Below are positions 7,007 to 13,604 of a stretch of 16,998 bases of DNA, piece by piece (within the stretch, counting starts at the first letter, position 1; each line of letters starts with the position of its first letter). The stretch comes from an uncultured Gammaproteobacteria bacterium (GTDB lineage Bacteria > Pseudomonadota > Gammaproteobacteria > Acidiferrobacterales > CAJVXG01), in NCBI GenBank assembly GCA_913009215.1, contig CAJVXG010000011.1, positions 1 through 16,998 of the forward strand, in the 5' to 3' direction. The translations under genes and the position numbers were made by a program. The notes beneath the pieces were generated by a model. That model had not been told where the DNA came from. It was given only the letters and a program-made list of their open reading frames with translations, and searched no databases.

Positions 7007-8023
7007 TTAGTGACCGTTAATAGCCTGTAAACGCGAACTAACCCACTGAATAAAATTGTGCTGCCGATCCCGACGTTGCAGATCTTGTAGATCGGTGGCA
7101 TGCCGAATAGCCATTTTCAATTGTTTATTCTCCGTATCAAAAATATTGATGATATGTCTACTGAACTTCAACTCACAACCAGGCTCAATAATATGTCGTT
7201 TGTAACCAAGCTTATCGAGTACATCACCGGCGATGGATTCAAAAATACGGATATCCTCTCTCCTGGCTTCGGAAATAAACTTACCGCTATTCCCGGATTG
7301 TATTGGCTTATCGACATTCGCCCATAGTTTACTGGCCGAGGCAGCCTGTTTGGCATCGCCCGATTGATGGAATTCCAACATCGCTTCGGTGTAGGGGAAA
7401 CCCAGGAATTTACATAAGTTCTGCATACTATCCCTTGGGTTATTAATTAAATCCTCATAACACATATGAAAGAATCTTTTTTTACCTATCTTTCTACCAT
7501 GTTCCAGTGCCAACCTCTGTGATTCAGCCCATTCTTCCGCAATGTGATAAAAGTGTTTCTCTCCAACGATGGCCTTACGGAAGGATACGGCAACATCACG
7601 ACCATCCCGGTAGATATATATATACTTTGGCCGATCAAAATAGGATTCAATTTCATTGAGATATTGAACGTTGGCAAGGCTTTTGCAACACCAGGTTGTT
7701 GCCCCAGATGAATTTGCCACAGTATCGTAAATAGCCTCAAAAACACCCAGGATGGTCTGAGTTTGGCATTGCTCAATAATATATTCCGGGTTTAATTTCA
7801 CTCCTGTCCATGGAACCGGGTTTAGTTCCACTAGCTGGCATACATCACGCACAAGCTGTCGAAAATTCTTCTGCTCGTCAAGATCACCATATTGCCCAAT
7901 AAGTGGCATCATACGCTCCAGGATATGTGGGGGGTGAGGAGCAACTACCCCGGGGATCTGGTCCAACATCAATCGTAATAAATTTGAACCTGATCGCTGA
8001 GTCCCTATCATAAAAATTGCCAT
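7007..8023 (-). CDS. PAPS-dependent sulfotransferase family protein
   Basis: From ATG 8023 the protein is 338 residues and transfers a sulfuryl group from PAPS to an unknown acceptor. The 5'-phosphosulfate-binding loop is GTQRSGSNLL (7-16), immediately at the N-terminus. The 3'-phosphate-binding region is YIYRDGRDVAVSF (about 137-149), and the KS pair (114-115) matches the family's W..KSP element. No signal peptide or membrane segment is evident, so it acts in the cytoplasm. The start at 8023 is chosen because a perfect AGGAGG lies 4 nt upstream; a longer frame to 8056 would overlap the upstream gene and push the binding loop inward. It is the last gene of the chrA / APS kinase operon, starting 8 nt after the kinase stop, so PAPS supply and use are coupled. 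The acceptor (lipid, glycan or small molecule) cannot be read from sequence. Confidence 0.88.
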   Translation of the reverse strand: MAIFMIGTQRSGSNLLRLMLDQIPGVVAPHPPHILERMMPLIGQYGDLDEQKNFRQLVRDVCQLVELNPVPWTGVKLNPEYIIEQCQTQTILGVFEAIYDTVANSSGATTWCCKSLANVQYLNEIESYFDRPKYIYIYRDGRDVAVSFRKAIVGEKHFYHIAEEWAESQRLALEHGRKIGKKRFFHMCYEDLINNPRDSMQNLCKFLGFPYTEAMLEFHQSGDAKQAASASKLWANVDKPIQSGNSGKFISEARREDIRIFESIAGDVLDKLGYKRHIIEPGCELKFSRHIINIFDTENKQLKMAIRHATDLQDLQRRDRQHNFIQWVSSRLQAINGH

Positions 8024-8027
8024 CTTG

Positions 8028-8033
8028 CCTCCT
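8028..8033 (-). promoter_or_regulatory. Ribosome binding site deciding the sulfotransferase start
   Basis: AGGAGG on the minus strand, 4 nt before ATG 8023. It overlaps the TAG stop (8032-8034) of the upstream kinase gene, a typical arrangement for translational coupling. Confidence 0.8.
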
Positions 8034-9735
8034 AGCGTAGTTGTGGCTTGCGCCATGGATTAAAGTTGCTGTATGCGGTTGCCATCAATGTCTTGATTTT
8101 TGTATGTCGCAATAAACTGGCATTGGCCATGGTGATCAGTAGATGATGAACGCATTCATCAATTGTTTGCGTGCCAGTATCGATGCGTATGTCTGGATTC
8201 TCAGGTGATTCATAGGGTGACGAGATACCTGTAAAATCTTCAATTTCTCCCACTCGTGCGCGTTTATAAAGCCCTTTTGGGTCTCGCGATTCACAAGTCT
8301 TTAAATCTGCCTCGACATAAACCTCGATGTAATAATTTCCAACTATTTCGCTTACCAGTTGGCGTTCTTTTTTAAATGGAGAAATAAAAGATGCAATAAC
8401 CAACATACCGTTAGAGGCCATTAGCTTGGCGACCTCTGCCGCACGGCGCAGATTCTCTCTACGTGAACCGCGTGAGAAACCTAAATCGCCACAAAGTCCG
8501 CTACGCAATCCATCACCGTCAAGAACACAAACTTGATGCCCTGATAGCAGTAGCTCGCGTTCCAACCGATGCGCCAAAGTAGATTTTCCCGCACCAGAAA
8601 GGCCGGTCATCCATAACACCGCTGCGCGATGGCCAACAATATCTCGCCGCATATCTGCACTAACTTCAGCGACATGCGGATGAATATGATTTCTGGTTTG
8701 ATTATCTGAAGTCACCAGTTTGCTGCTACTATAAACTCCCTGTGACAGCTTATTAGCGCCTCCCTTTTTTGGATTCAGAATGGTTACCTGGATCCGGGGA
8801 CGTGCGTCATTATCGTCAAATGCGAAGGTATTAATGTCCCCTTTATGAAAAATTACCCTATCACAGCCGTAATTCTGACTAATTATGGCCTGATGTAATA
8901 GTGTGCGAGGCTGGCTTGCACTTTTTGTTACTGTTGTTTCAGTCAGCATCAAACTGCCCTGAGAAACAAAATGATCAATCAACAGATTATCAACAGCTAT
9001 GGATGTAGCAGATTTTATTGAATCTGCACTTGGTACATGAATCAGCAGGGCATTGGAACATTCAATAATATCACTCAACCGGTCGCGACTGCTGTCCTGC
9101 CAAATTTGTTTGTCGTGTATTGAAGTTGCTGAGGTCCATCCCTGATTACGAATATATTGACGCATTTCATAAGGCCAGACAGTATTGGCTGTTTCCCCCT
9201 CAGGGTTTGCATTCATTACCAGAAATACCGGCCCGGCTAACAAGTATGTTCTTTCCTTTCTATTTTGCCGTGAGGAATAAACCCTTCTTTGACTGAACCG
9301 ATTAATTAATGCCTGTGTCTCTCTCGACAAACCCCTGGGGAATACATCCTGTACCTCAATAATGGCGTGCAACTGGTTCTGGTAATACAAGCCAACATCC
9401 ATCCCAGCTGAGATATCGGAAAGTGCTGCTTCATGAACTGGTAAACAGACTGGTATTCCCCACGGAAGACCTGTTGGTAATACACCATCTTCAATTACGG
9501 CGCTGTAGGTCTCCCAATCCATAAAGCCTTCGACTGGACTCAATACACCGTGTGCAATCATTCTAACTACGCGTAACTCATCAATGGTGATATCTATACG
9601 GGGAAGCTGTAAAACAGCTTCAAAGCCTTCTTGCTGATCCAACAAATAAAATGATTGTGCAAGCTTGCCGCCATAGGGCATGATTAACTTGTCGTCTATC
9701 TCAATGAATGTTGTTCGGTCTTTCCCGGTTGGCAT
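8032..9735 (-). CDS. cysC: Fused degenerate ATP-sulfurylase domain plus intact APS kinase
   Basis: The 567-residue protein has two parts. Residues about 12-325 follow the ATP sulfurylase fold: MPYGGKL and GVLSPVEGFMD near the start, then WPYEMRQYIRNQGW, ALLIHVPSA, and LLHQAII..NYGC. The catalytic motifs are missing where they should fall. The QxRNPxHRAH position reads HDKQIWQDSSRD (about 207-218), GRDHAG is replaced by HKGDIN (297-302), and RYAGPRE by TKSASQPR (270-277). Residues about 345-535 are a complete APS kinase: P-loop GLSGAGKS (378-385), LDGDGLR, FSRGSRRENLRR, FISPFKKER and RDPKGLYKRARVGEI. The protein should therefore make PAPS from APS and ATP but probably cannot make APS. ATG 9735 has AGGAAG 5 nt upstream; a TTG start at 9756 is less likely. 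It lies between chrA and a PAPS-using sulfotransferase. Kinase function is well supported; loss of sulfurylase activity is inference. Confidence 0.9.
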   Translation of the reverse strand: MPTGKDRTTFIEIDDKLIMPYGGKLAQSFYLLDQQEGFEAVLQLPRIDITIDELRVVRMIAHGVLSPVEGFMDWETYSAVIEDGVLPTGLPWGIPVCLPVHEAALSDISAGMDVGLYYQNQLHAIIEVQDVFPRGLSRETQALINRFSQRRVYSSRQNRKERTYLLAGPVFLVMNANPEGETANTVWPYEMRQYIRNQGWTSATSIHDKQIWQDSSRDRLSDIIECSNALLIHVPSADSIKSATSIAVDNLLIDHFVSQGSLMLTETTVTKSASQPRTLLHQAIISQNYGCDRVIFHKGDINTFAFDDNDARPRIQVTILNPKKGGANKLSQGVYSSSKLVTSDNQTRNHIHPHVAEVSADMRRDIVGHRAAVLWMTGLSGAGKSTLAHRLERELLLSGHQVCVLDGDGLRSGLCGDLGFSRGSRRENLRRAAEVAKLMASNGMLVIASFISPFKKERQLVSEIVGNYYIEVYVEADLKTCESRDPKGLYKRARVGEIEDFTGISSPYESPENPDIRIDTGTQTIDECVHHLLITMANASLLRHTKIKTLMATAYSNFNPWRKPQLR

Positions 9736-9740
9736 TTTTT

Positions 9741-9746
9741 CTTCCT
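9741..9746 (-). promoter_or_regulatory. Ribosome binding site deciding the APS kinase fusion start
   Basis: AGGAAG on the minus strand, 5 nt before ATG 9735. It favours that ATG over the in-frame TTG at 9756. Confidence 0.6.
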
Positions 9747-9794
9747 GGTAAGTCAATTACTGTAAATCAGTTACTAATGGTGATATTTCTCCAG

Positions 9795-11021
9795 TTAATA
9801 CAGCAGTAGGCCTGCTAACCCGGCAGTCGGGATAACCCATACCACCTCAACCCTGAATCGCATTAAAGCAATCATGGCTGCTACAAAAATAATAAGCGTT
9901 GTCCAAACCAGATGTGTGGATTGTGCAATTACAATTGCTGCTGCAAATATCATCCCTATCACTGCTGGGCGTATACCTTGCAACATTGATTTAATTACAT
10001 TTGATTTCCTGATCCTGTCCAATACTCTGGTACAGAAGATCATCAACAGAATCGGCGGAAGAAAAATACCTACCGTTGCTGATATGGCGCCCAATACACC
10101 TGCAATCTTATAGCCAATAAAAGTAGCGCTGATCAGGATAGGCCCCGGTGTTACCTGACCCATGGCAATAGCATCAATAAACTCTTTTTGTGTAAGCCAG
10201 CCGTAACCGTCCACTACAACTTTCTGGATCATAGGAATAAATACATAACCACCACCGAAAAGCATCAGACTCATTCCGGCAAATGTTAAAAACAGTTTGA
10301 GAGTTATTTCAGGCTGGAAACTGAAAAAAGGGATAGCCAGGACCGGATTCACAGAAAACAGGGAGGATCGGATTTTCTCGATAAATGTTTTTTTGCCCTT
10401 GGTGTCCTCAATCTTTTTCTTACCCTCAGCACCAGTAGACAGTCCTTCAGAGATTTTATTGGTTGTTTTCTGGTTCCGGAATAATAGTAAGCCCACGAGC
10501 GCAGCACTGGCAATAATGCCAAAAGTGACATAGAAACCCTTGATATATAAAAGCAAGGCTGCCGCGACAGCCAAAATTAAACCTTCCTGCACCGTCTTGA
10601 TGGTTTTACGGCTCATTCCCCAGGCAGTATTGAAAATAATGGCACTAACAGCAGGTAGAAAACCCATGAACAGCTTATCCATAACAGGAAGTGAGCCCCA
10701 TTGAAAATAAACCGCTGTCAGAATGATGATAAGGACAAAAGATGGCAGGATTACTGCTGTGGCACTAATAGCTGCGCCAGAAAAACCGCGTAATTGATAA
10801 CCAACAAAGGCGACAACATTGACGGCGACCGGACCAGGCAGCATAGACGCAAGCGAAATCCCATCGAGCATATCGTCGTGCCGCATTAACTTACGCCGGC
10901 TAACAATCATATTCTCAACAACAGAAATCAGGGCCATGAATCCACCAAAGGCCGTGCTCCCGATCTTCAGAAACATCCAAAACAGCGAAAGCAAAGATAC
11001 TTTTTTTGGTTTATCCGCCAA
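9795..11021 (-). CDS. chrA: ChrA-family (CHR) oxyanion transporter
   Basis: A 408-residue integral membrane protein with two homologous CHR halves. The first has GSTAFGG (21-27) and SMLPGPVAVNVVAFVGYQ (59-76). The second has FGGGYVFIP (255-263) and GQVTPGPILISATFIGY (288-304). A charged, lysine-rich linker (about 183-216) joins them. Known members export chromate, a sulfate analogue, and some (SrpC of Synechococcus) are sulfur-regulated. Placement as first gene of an APS kinase/sulfotransferase operon suggests sulfate or a related oxyanion as the physiological substrate; this is inference. The start is TTG at 11021, with AAGGGG 6 nt upstream; no in-frame ATG lies between it and an upstream stop. 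The gap to the next gene is 59 nt. Chromate resistance cannot be excluded, but no other metal-resistance gene accompanies it. Confidence 0.9.
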   Translation of the reverse strand: MADKPKKVSLLSLFWMFLKIGSTAFGGFMALISVVENMIVSRRKLMRHDDMLDGISLASMLPGPVAVNVVAFVGYQLRGFSGAAISATAVILPSFVLIIILTAVYFQWGSLPVMDKLFMGFLPAVSAIIFNTAWGMSRKTIKTVQEGLILAVAAALLLYIKGFYVTFGIIASAALVGLLLFRNQKTTNKISEGLSTGAEGKKKIEDTKGKKTFIEKIRSSLFSVNPVLAIPFFSFQPEITLKLFLTFAGMSLMLFGGGYVFIPMIQKVVVDGYGWLTQKEFIDAIAMGQVTPGPILISATFIGYKIAGVLGAISATVGIFLPPILLMIFCTRVLDRIRKSNVIKSMLQGIRPAVIGMIFAAAIVIAQSTHLVWTTLIIFVAAMIALMRFRVEVVWVIPTAGLAGLLLY

Positions 11022-11213
11022 CCTATTCCCCTTGTTTGTGGGCCAACCTAATATCTACATAGCGTAGTCCGCAGGCTTAAAGATCGTCCTTACGCCAGAA
11101 AATCATGGCTTTTACTGCCTAAGTGATCATCAATGATTAACGGTAACTTGGCGCTTATGAAAGCATTGACCCATATCATCGGCTTTGCACTACCATTGAT
11201 AAAATTATGTTGC

Positions 11214-11224
11214 CCGTTTATCGG
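11214..11224 (+). repeat. Direct repeat CCGTTTATCGG, copy 1
   Basis: Identical to 11318-11328. Each copy is itself a CCG-N5-CGG dyad, so it could be an operator half or full site. Confidence 0.45.
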
Positions 11225-11233
11225 AAGCCAATG

Positions 11234-11248
11234 TGACAATTTATGTCA
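11234..11248. promoter_or_regulatory. TGACA-N5-TGTCA dyad, possible operator
   Basis: A perfect 5-bp inverted repeat with a 5-bp spacer, lying between the two CCGTTTATCGG copies. The binding protein is unknown. Confidence 0.3.
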
Positions 11249-11317
11249 GAAAGCACGAATATTTCCCGATTTATGGCCACATTGCATTTGTCAGGAATGC
11301 AACAATTATTATTACCG

Positions 11318-11328
11318 CCGTTTATCGG
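11318..11328 (+). repeat. Direct repeat CCGTTTATCGG, copy 2
   Basis: Identical to 11214-11224, 104 bp away, in the same orientation. Confidence 0.45.
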
Positions 11329-11503
11329 TATATCTAATACGCTGCGCAGGACATTCTAGAGTCCATTATCACTATGGCTATTTTTTATCTTGATGGTTTA
11401 TGAAAATCGTTACGGTTAATTCTATAGATGACTGTACGTACGCTAGACAAGGGGTGGGCCATTGGCCCGGAACTGCAATACATTGAACCCAAAGGAGGGC
11501 AAA

Positions 11504-12331
11504 ATGCCTATTCATACTCGTTTGATTCTCCTGTTGATAGCTTTGTTGATGTCATTCCCTGGCTGGACGCAGGCAGATAATAATACTGTTTATATCTTCA
11601 GCGCCCCGCCAAGAGAGACCATGCAGGTTGGTAAGGATAAATACGATCCGGTGGCAAGGTATTTGTCAATGATCATCGGTAAAAAGGTGGTATACGAACA
11701 TCCTGGTAACTGGGGGGTCTACCGCAGTAGAATGATTAAGGGACGATATGATATCGTCTTTGATGGTCCTCATTTCAATGGCTATCGTGCCGCCAGGATG
11801 CGACATAATATCGTTGCAAAAATTCCCACTATTCATGAGTTTGTCGTCATTGTTAAGAAAAGCAACACGACATATAAGGATCTTGGTCAAATGGGAGGCC
11901 GGACCTTCTGCACCCATGCGCCACCCAACCTCGGCACTCTGACGTTACTACAAGAATTTGAAAACCCTTCACGCCAACCATTTATCGTCAATACCAAAGG
12001 CTGGAGCAAGATTTACAATGGGGTCCAGAGTGGTCGTTGTGTTGCCGGAATTTTGCCCATCTTGAATTTACAGAAACTGGATCCACAGCTGAAATTCAGT
12101 CGCATTATTTTCCATGCCAAAAAGATGCCCAACCAGGCCTTCTCGGTAGGACCTCGCATTAGTAAAAAAAATCAACTGAAAATTGCTCGTGCGTTGGTCG
12201 CCCCCAATAGCGCCGAACCAACAAACAAATTACGGAAGGCCTATAATGTTAAAGGCAATTTTGTACCAACGAGCAATAAAGAGTATTTTCATATGGCGAA
12301 GTACCTCAAAAATGAATGGGGCTACTATTAA
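11504..12331 (+). CDS. Secreted PhnD-like substrate-binding protein, copy 1
   Basis: A 275-residue exported protein of the phosphate/phosphite/phosphonate (PhnD-like) periplasmic binding family. A signal peptide occupies residues 1-24 (hydrophobic core RLILLLIALLMSF, cleavage after TQA). The mature part shows the family layout: FSAPP, DPVARYLS, KGRYDIVFDGPHFNGYRA, and a second lobe GRTFCTHAPPNLGTL through GVQSGRCVAGILP. Cys136 and Cys179 are both conserved in the neighbouring paralogue and could form a disulfide. No permease or ATPase is nearby, so it is an orphan binding protein; a sensory role or a remote transporter is possible. ATG 11504 has a strong AAAGGAGGG. An upstream TTG at 11462 would put 14 residues before the signal peptide and is rejected. 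The ligand is unknown; the changed second lobe argues against assuming phosphonate. Confidence 0.85.
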   Translation: MPIHTRLILLLIALLMSFPGWTQADNNTVYIFSAPPRETMQVGKDKYDPVARYLSMIIGKKVVYEHPGNWGVYRSRMIKGRYDIVFDGPHFNGYRAARMRHNIVAKIPTIHEFVVIVKKSNTTYKDLGQMGGRTFCTHAPPNLGTLTLLQEFENPSRQPFIVNTKGWSKIYNGVQSGRCVAGILPILNLQKLDPQLKFSRIIFHAKKMPNQAFSVGPRISKKNQLKIARALVAPNSAEPTNKLRKAYNVKGNFVPTSNKEYFHMAKYLKNEWGYY

Positions 12332-12701
12332 CCTTGGTATTGCGCTGGCCTGATATCAAAGCAAGGTCAGTTCGTAAAAAACCCTAAATAACCCTGTTTG
12401 GTCATGGCCAAACAGGGGTTTCTTTAAACCTAGAATAGCAAGCCAATAAATACGATTATTCAATACCGTTGACGTGGCCGCCTCCACCGTTTGTCAGCTC
12501 CCTTACTCTCTGAACAGAAACACAGAACAACACACATTGGCTGCCGTATTTTGTCACCAGCCACTTATCGGACCAGCGCCAATAGCTATCGGTAAACACT
12601 GGCATCACCCCCTATTCTGTCTATTTTAATCCTTAACGGAAAAAGAAATTGCTATTCCAAAACAGACAAGTAATAACAAAAACCAACCCAAGGAGGGCAT
12701 A
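12332..12701 (+). other. Intergenic region between the two PhnD-like genes
   Basis: The 370 bp hold the terminator of copy 1 and then about 280 bp without a coding frame I can support. Two TATCGG motifs (12567-12571 region and 12587-12592) lie 21 bp apart, echoing the TTATCGG repeats upstream of copy 1. TTTGTCAG (12490-12497) also recurs upstream of copy 1. No clear sigma-70 promoter was found. The ribosome site AAGGAGGGCAT before copy 2 closely matches that of copy 1. Confidence 0.5.
12392..12424 (+). terminator. Rho-independent terminator after PhnD-like copy 1
   Basis: CCCTGTTTGG (12392-12401) pairs perfectly with CCAAACAGGG (12408-12417) across a 6-nt loop, followed by GTTTCTTT. It lies about 60 nt after the stop. 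Confidence 0.82.
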
Positions 12702-13544
12702 ATGCCTAAATTATCATTACTGATCCTGTCTTTCGGTCTACTGCTAACCTGGTTGTTTCCCTCGGCCCTGCCGGCAGCAACACCTGGCCAACAAGACACT
12801 TATACCTTTAGCGCGCCGCCATGGGAAAGCGCCACCGAAGGCAAAGCCAAGTATGAACCCATAGCTGAATATTTATCTAATGTAACTGGTAAAAAAGTCG
12901 TTTACCAGTATCCCGGAAGCTGGGACGGATATCGCAAGAACATGACCCAAGGCAAGTATGACATAGTTTTTGATAGTGCCCATTTTAACGACTATAGAGC
13001 AACAAAACTGAACCATAAAATCATAGTAAAAGCCCCTGATCTGCACAGGTTTGTTGTTATTGTACGTAAAGATAATAAGCGATACAGGAATATTAACCAA
13101 TTGGTCGGACGGACAATTTGTACTCAATCTCCGCCCGATCTGAGCACTTTGATGCTACTAAAGGAATTTACAAACCCGGTACGCCAACCCTCTCTGGTAA
13201 GCACCAAGGGATGGCGGAAAATCTATCAGGGCGTACAAAGCGGTCGTTGCATTGCCGGAATATTACCGATAGGTGGACTGCAAAAAATGGATAAGGGCTT
13301 ACTCAAATCGAAGATTGTATATCGTGCCAAACCGATGCCAAATCAGGCCTTCTCGGTAGGTCCACGTGTAAAACGGATAGATCAAGTAAAAATTGCCGGT
13401 GCCTTAACCTCACCTGATGCCTATGTGCCTACCTCAAAATTACGGCAGGCATTCAGCATAAACGGTAAGAGATTTATCTTGACCTCAAATAAGGAATACG
13501 CCGGCATGGCCAACTACTTAAAGGATCAATGGGGTTACTACTAA
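12702..13544 (+). CDS. Secreted PhnD-like substrate-binding protein, copy 2
   Basis: A 280-residue paralogue of the preceding gene. By eye rather more than half of the aligned residues are identical, including FSAPP, GKKVVY, YDIVFD, FVVIV, TKGW, GVQSGRC, MPNQAFSVGPR, TSNKEY and the terminal WGYY. A signal peptide covers residues about 1-25 (cleavage near LPAA). Cys140 and Cys183 match the conserved pair of copy 1. Segments that differ between the copies, such as GPHFNGYRA versus SAHFNDYRA and THAPPNLG versus TQSPPDLS, lie close to the expected ligand cleft, so the two may prefer different ligands. ATG 12702 has AAGGAGGG upstream. Each gene has its own terminator, so the copies are probably separate transcription units. 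No ABC permease or ATPase is linked. Confidence 0.86.
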   Translation: MPKLSLLILSFGLLLTWLFPSALPAATPGQQDTYTFSAPPWESATEGKAKYEPIAEYLSNVTGKKVVYQYPGSWDGYRKNMTQGKYDIVFDSAHFNDYRATKLNHKIIVKAPDLHRFVVIVRKDNKRYRNINQLVGRTICTQSPPDLSTLMLLKEFTNPVRQPSLVSTKGWRKIYQGVQSGRCIAGILPIGGLQKMDKGLLKSKIVYRAKPMPNQAFSVGPRVKRIDQVKIAGALTSPDAYVPTSKLRQAFSINGKRFILTSNKEYAGMANYLKDQWGYY

Positions 13545-13576
13545 CCCCGCACACTGTACTCCGCATGGAGTTTGCG

Positions 13577-13604
13577 TACCCTGCCCTCTGGCAGGGTATT
13601 TTTT
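13577..13604 (+). terminator. Rho-independent terminator after PhnD-like copy 2
   Basis: TACCCTGCC (13577-13585), loop CTCT, GGCAGGGTA (13590-13598), then six T residues. A separate 7-bp stem GGGGTTA/TAACCCC (13531-13548) spans the stop codon. The T-run overlaps the stop codon of the convergent ubiI-like gene. Confidence 0.9.

Larger units (their letters stand above)
11022..11503. other. Divergent intergenic region between chrA and the first PhnD-like gene
   Basis: This 482-bp AT-rich region must hold promoters for both divergent transcripts. I see no convincing -35/-10 pair. Visible structure: an 11-bp direct repeat CCGTTTATCGG (11214-11224 and 11318-11328), a TGACA-N5-TGTCA dyad (11234-11248), a TTGCATT/AATGCAA hairpin (11282-11302), the palindrome GTACGTAC (11434-11441) and GGGCC-ATT-GGCCC (11456-11468). 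The open frame 11133-11393 has no family resemblance or ribosome site and is not called. Confidence 0.6.

Noticed and set aside
8024..8056. Longer sulfotransferase start at 8056
   Set aside because: It would overlap the upstream gene by 25 nt and put 11 extra residues before the PAPS-binding loop, while ATG 8023 has a perfect AGGAGG.
8686..8697. QTRN tetrapeptide in the APS kinase fusion (residues 346-349), which might look like the ATP sulfurylase QxRN motif
   Set aside because: It lies in the linker just before the kinase P-loop, after the end of the sulfurylase-like domain, so it cannot be the catalytic motif.
11149..11164. Sigma-54-like TGGCGC...GC motif upstream of the first PhnD-like gene
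   Set aside because: The GG to GC spacing is 11 nt, not the required 10, and no NtrC-type enhancer accompanies it.
11186..11200. Possible NtrC box beginning GCACTA
   Set aside because: Only one half-site is present; the TRGTGC half is missing.
11133..11393. Open frame of 86 residues between chrA and the first PhnD-like gene
   Set aside because: No ribosome site, no family resemblance, a residue composition unlike a real protein, and it overlaps the region's repeats and dyads.
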